The notes beneath the pieces were generated by a model that made no database searches, was not told the origin of the DNA, and saw only the letters and a list, made by a program, of their open reading frames with translations. Source: an uncultured Collinsella sp. (GTDB lineage: Bacteria; Actinomycetota; Coriobacteriia; Coriobacteriales; Coriobacteriaceae). From it: DNA of 25,444 nucleotides. Location: contig CAAEUX010000025.1 in assembly GCA_900759335.1 (NCBI GenBank), forward strand, positions 1 to 25,444, given 5' to 3'. Made by a program: the position numbers and the translations under genes. This document shows positions 22,661 to 25,444 of this stretch, in pieces (position 1 is the stretch's first letter; each line of letters starts with the position of its first letter).

Positions 22661-23026
22661 ATGAGCATCCGCGTTGATGAAACGGAACCCGACACCGAGG
22701 CCACCGAGCCCGTGATTCCCACCACCTGCTCGCCCGAGGACCTTCCCGACGAGGAGCTTCTCTACGACCTCGCCGACCTGTTCAAGGTCTTCAGCGACAC
22801 CACGCGTATCAAGATCCTCTACGCCCTCATGGGCCGCGAGCTCTGCGTGGCAGACATCGCCGAAGCGACCGAAACCTCGCAGTCGGCAGTATCGCACCAG
22901 CTGCGCACACTCAAGCAGTCGCACCTGGTTAAATTCCGGCGCGACGGGCGCAATATCCTCTACTCGCTCGCCGACGACCACGTCTACACCATGCTCAACC
23001 AAGGCATGAGCCACATCTGCGAATAG
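22661..23026 (+). CDS. ArsR/SmtB-family zinc/cadmium-responsive repressor
   Basis: A 121-residue winged-helix metal sensor. LADLFKVFSDTTRIKILYAL (38-57) and ELCVADIAEATETSQSAVS (60-78) form the DNA-binding core. The last helix carries Asp105, His107, His118 and Glu121 (the final residue) with the same spacing as SmtB D104-H106-H117-E120, the interprotomer zinc site. Cys62 in ELCV matches the alpha-3 Cys and there is another Cys at 23. Loss of DNA binding on Zn2+ or Cd2+ would open the module. It has GAAAGGA before the ATG and is preceded by a consensus promoter with two operators. Confidence 0.95.
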   Translation: MSIRVDETEPDTEATEPVIPTTCSPEDLPDEELLYDLADLFKVFSDTTRIKILYALMGRELCVADIAEATETSQSAVSHQLRTLKQSHLVKFRRDGRNILYSLADDHVYTMLNQGMSHICE

Positions 23027-23089
23027 CGACCAACCACGGTACCAGCGCGGCCTGCACCCAAGCCGCAAATACAGAGAAAGGAACCCACC

Positions 23090-23308
23090 ATGAAAAAGCA
23101 GTTTAAACTCGACGAGATCGACTGCGCCAACTGCGCGCGTGAGCTTCAGGACGAGCTGGCCAAGCTCGAGGGCGTCAAATCCGTGTCCGTCAACTTCATG
23201 ACCCAAAAATTGACGCTCGAAGCCGATGACGCCGAGTTCGACGAGGTACTCAACCGCGTTGTAGAGTTTACGGCCGACGCCGAGCCGGACTGCGAGATCA
23301 TTCTCTAG
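23090..23308 (+). CDS. Free-standing heavy-metal-associated (HMA) domain protein
   Basis: A 72-residue single HMA domain of the CopZ/Atx1 fold. The CxxC motif is at Cys12 and Cys15 in IDCANCARE, followed by LEGVKSVSVNF, the usual second helix and strand. The Asp before the first Cys is typical of Zn/Cd-binding domains of ZntA-like ATPases. It is likely to hand Zn2+ or Cd2+ to the ATPase encoded next, which lacks this domain, or to buffer it in the cytosol. The ribosome site is GAAAGGA. It lies 63 nt after the sensor gene and 100 nt before the ATPase. Confidence 0.92.
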   Translation: MKKQFKLDEIDCANCARELQDELAKLEGVKSVSVNFMTQKLTLEADDAEFDEVLNRVVEFTADAEPDCEIIL

Positions 23309-23329
23309 CCCGGGTTTACGCCAACCTGC

Positions 23330-23352
23330 AAGGCCGCGCTTGCCGCGGCCTT
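23330..23352 (+). terminator. Hairpin between the HMA and ATPase genes
   Basis: 9-bp stem AAGGCCGCG (23330-23338) with 23344-23352, loop CTTGC. Only a TTT is at its 3' side, so it may be a weak terminator or an mRNA-stability element that sets the ratio of HMA protein to ATPase. Confidence 0.5.
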
Positions 23353-23365
23353 TGCTCGCGAAATT

Positions 23366-23385
23366 ATATGAGCGAGTGTTCATTC
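23366..23385. promoter_or_regulatory. ArsR/SmtB operator O3 ahead of the ATPase
   Basis: ATATGAGCGAGTGTTCATTC differs from the other operators (consensus ATATGAGCGTATGTTCATAT) at only a few bases. A possible promoter, TTGCCG (23340-23345), 18-nt spacer, TTATAT (23364-23369), overlaps it. The ATPase may therefore be transcribed on its own, under the same repressor. Confidence 0.72.
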
Positions 23386-23408
23386 ATTCAAATGGGAGGA
23401 TACGAGTC

Positions 23409-25361
23409 ATGACCACCGCCGATCCCAAAAAGAAAAAGAAGAAGCGTAAGAAGAAAGAGTCCCTTGAGCATAAGCGCAACCGCATCCTGGTAGCGCTGGG
23501 CATTTTTGCCGTGGTGTACGCCCTCGATGAGTTCGGCACCCTCACCGCCGCATTCGATACCCCGGGCGACATCTACGCCAGCTTTATGCTGTTCCTCATA
23601 CCGTTTTTGATTGCCGGCTACGACGTGCTGCAAAAGGCATTCAATAACATCCGCCGCGGCAAGGCCTTCGACGAGAGTTTCCTTATGGCCGTCGCGACCA
23701 TCGGCGCGTTTGCCATGGTGCTCTTCCCCGATACCGACCCGCACATGGCCGAAGGCGCCGCCGTCATGCTGTTCTACCAGGTCGGCGAGCTGTTCCAGGC
23801 GTACGCCGTGGGCAAGAGCCGCAAGTCGATCAGTGCCATGATGGACATCGCGCCCGACTACGCTAACGTCGAGCAGCCCGACGGCACACTCGAGCAGGTC
23901 TTCCCCGATGACATCGCCGTCGGCACCGTGATCGTGGTCAAGCCCGGTGAGCGCGTGCCCATCGACGGCGTCATCGTCGAGGGCGAGACGCAACTCGACA
24001 CCGCCGCGCTCACGGGCGAGTCAGTCCCCCGCCCCGCCAAGTCCGGCGACGATATCATCAGCGGCTGCATCAACATGACGGGGCTCATCCACGTGCGCAC
24101 CACCAAGCCATTTGGCGAGTCCACTGTCGCGCGCGTCCTGGAGCTCGTAGAAAACGCCAGCGAAAAGAAGGCGCGTACCGAGAACTTCATCACGCGCTTT
24201 GCCCGCGTCTACACGCCCGCCGTCACCGGCGCGGCCGCGGTGCTCGCGCTCGGCGGCGGCCTAATCACCGGCGCCTGGTCCGACTGGATCCTGCGCGGCC
24301 TGACTTTCCTGGTCGTCAGCTGCCCGTGCGCGTTGGTGATCAGCGTCCCGCTCAGCTTCTTTGGCGGCATCGGCGGCGCGTCCAAGCTGGGCGTTCTCAT
24401 CAAGGGTTCTAACTACCTCGAGACGCTCGCCGACGTGGACACCGTCGTCTTTGACAAGACGGGCACCCTCACCAACGGCACGTTCTCGGTGGTCGCGGTA
24501 CACCCCGAGGCCGGCTATACCGAGCAGTCGTTGCTCGAAGTCGCAGCCCTTGCTGAGTCGTTCTCCGATCACCCCATCGCGCAGTCCGTACGTGTCGCCT
24601 ACCAGGGCGAGGTCGACCCCAAGCGCGTTAGCAACTCCGCCAACGATGCGGGCCACGGCGTGACGGCAACCATCGACGGCAAGCACGTCGTCGTTGGCAA
24701 CGCAAAGATGCTCGCCGCGGCCGGAGTCGAAGCGCCCGATTGCGAGGTTGTCGGCACAATCCTCCACGTACTCGTGGACGGCGTGTATGTCGGCCACATC
24801 GTAATTGCCGACACCGTAAAGGCCGATGCCGAACAGACGATCTGTGACCTGCACACCGCTGGCATCAAACGTACCGTCATGCTCACGGGCGACCGCGAGG
24901 AAGTGGCTGCCGCGGTGGCCAAGCAGCTAGGGCTCGACGAGTTCCACGCGCAGCTGCTGCCGGGCGACAAGGTCGAGCGCGTCGAGGCATTGCTGGCAGC
25001 CGAATCGGGCAAGGGCAAGCTCGCCTTTGTCGGCGACGGCATCAACGATGCGCCCGTACTCACCCGCGCCGATGTGGGCATCGCCATGGGCGCTATGGGT
25101 TCCGACGCCGCGATTGAGGCCGCCGATGTTGTGCTCATGGATGACAAGCCGTCCAACATTTCCCGCGCGATCCGCGTGGCGCGCAAGACCATGGCGATTG
25201 TCTGGCAGAACATCATCTTTGCGCTGGGCGTTAAGCTGCTGATCCTGGTGCTCGCGGCACTGGGCATTGCCAACATGTGGCTTGCCGTGTTTGGCGACGT
25301 AGGCGTGGCGATCATCGCCATCCTGAACGCCATGCGCGCGATGGGTGTCAAGAACTTGTAG
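23409..25361 (+). CDS. P1B-2-type Zn2+/Cd2+/Pb2+-exporting ATPase
   Basis: A 650-residue metal-pumping P-type ATPase that uses ATP to export Zn2+ or Cd2+. TGES (202-205) is the actuator motif, CPC (305-307) the metal site in the membrane, D349 in DKTGT the phosphorylated Asp, SDHP (386-389) the nucleotide-site His-Pro, GDGINDAP (542-549) the hinge. Lys609 and Asp630 are 21 residues apart, as are K693 and D714 of E. coli ZntA, which makes it P1B-2. The N-terminus has a Lys/Arg run (7-16) but no HMA domain; that is encoded separately upstream. The start is the ATG after GGAGG; a longer frame crosses operator O3. Membrane segments are at about 26-48, 56-75, 90-107, 114-134, 268-292, 297-325 and two near the end. 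Confidence 0.96.
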   Translation: MTTADPKKKKKKRKKKESLEHKRNRILVALGIFAVVYALDEFGTLTAAFDTPGDIYASFMLFLIPFLIAGYDVLQKAFNNIRRGKAFDESFLMAVATIGAFAMVLFPDTDPHMAEGAAVMLFYQVGELFQAYAVGKSRKSISAMMDIAPDYANVEQPDGTLEQVFPDDIAVGTVIVVKPGERVPIDGVIVEGETQLDTAALTGESVPRPAKSGDDIISGCINMTGLIHVRTTKPFGESTVARVLELVENASEKKARTENFITRFARVYTPAVTGAAAVLALGGGLITGAWSDWILRGLTFLVVSCPCALVISVPLSFFGGIGGASKLGVLIKGSNYLETLADVDTVVFDKTGTLTNGTFSVVAVHPEAGYTEQSLLEVAALAESFSDHPIAQSVRVAYQGEVDPKRVSNSANDAGHGVTATIDGKHVVVGNAKMLAAAGVEAPDCEVVGTILHVLVDGVYVGHIVIADTVKADAEQTICDLHTAGIKRTVMLTGDREEVAAAVAKQLGLDEFHAQLLPGDKVERVEALLAAESGKGKLAFVGDGINDAPVLTRADVGIAMGAMGSDAAIEAADVVLMDDKPSNISRAIRVARKTMAIVWQNIIFALGVKLLILVLAALGIANMWLAVFGDVGVAIIAILNAMRAMGVKNL

Positions 25362-25444
25362 CATACGTGGCCGTCCAGCCGGGACCGGGTTTGGTTTTGA
25401 AAACGTCCTCGCGCATGAGGCCCGTCTTTCCTGCTCCTGCGGAG
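25348..25444 (-). CDS. Possible C-terminal end of a gene running off the right edge
   Basis: On the minus strand a frame without stops runs from the edge to a TGA at 25348-25350, ending with ...MREDVFKTKPGPGWTATYATSS (31 residues visible, 22 shown from the only Met would exceed need). It reads like protein, with balanced composition, and would overlap the ATPase end by 14 bp in convergent direction. No family is recognisable from so little, and chance is not excluded. Confidence 0.3.
   Translation of the reverse strand, partial: SAGAGKTGLMREDVFKTKPGPGWTATYATSS

Noticed and set aside
23388..23993. Minus-strand frame opposite the ATPase N-terminus
   Set aside because: Antisense shadow; spans the operator and start region of the ATPase.

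Overview
The window looks like chromosome of a high-GC member of the Coriobacteriia, most like Collinsella. The reasons are dense GC-rich genes with Shine-Dalgarno sites, an ATP-type PEP carboxykinase, serC-serA of the kind found in anaerobes, and many short palindromic repeats in the gaps. This assignment is inference from gene content; no rRNA or tRNA gene is present to fix it.

Layout. 1-5000 is a minus-strand block: a minimal MGMT-type protein, a DegV protein, a MarR regulator, a B3/4 (PheT-like) protein behind a structured leader, and pckA. 5000-10000 holds a repeat-rich gap, a polysaccharide-flippase-like protein with a long N-terminal extension, a PPP-family phosphatase and a CPA1-type cation/proton antiporter with two C-terminal RCK_C domains. 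10100-14700 is a plus-strand amino-acid block: serC, serA, an M20 peptidase/deacylase and a short, motif-less relative of DUF1015. 14700-19300 holds two tandem histidine phosphatases, a nitroreductase, an HdeD-like membrane protein joined to a YaiI/DUF188 protein, and a metal-exporter-like permease with a His-rich loop. 19400-22550 holds a DEDDh exonuclease, then an accessory-looking gene with a predicted PD-(D/E)XK/DUF559-like nuclease domain, followed by two tandem 287/288-bp non-coding units. 22560-25361 is a Zn/Cd efflux module: an ArsR/SmtB sensor, a free-standing HMA metal-binding protein and a P1B-2 ATPase. A possible C-terminal gene fragment runs off the right edge.

How the parts work together. 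serC and serA give two steps of serine synthesis, and the DUF1015-like gene lies in the neighbourhood where full-length DUF1015 genes often occur. The metal module is self-consistent: the sensor carries the complete SmtB-type alpha-5 zinc site, its operator is repeated twice around its own promoter and once more before the ATPase, and the ATPase carries the ZntA-type K/D pair but no HMA domain, which is supplied by the separate 72-aa protein.

The points most worth a second look are the nuclease gene with its two structured tandem repeats and a related upstream motif, the degenerate DUF1015 protein beside serCA, the mutually exclusive hairpins ahead of the B3/4 gene, the operator lying over the permease promoter, and several palindromic repeat families, many with a GGGAC core. 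One of those families sits just after four minus-strand genes, where it probably acts as a terminator.
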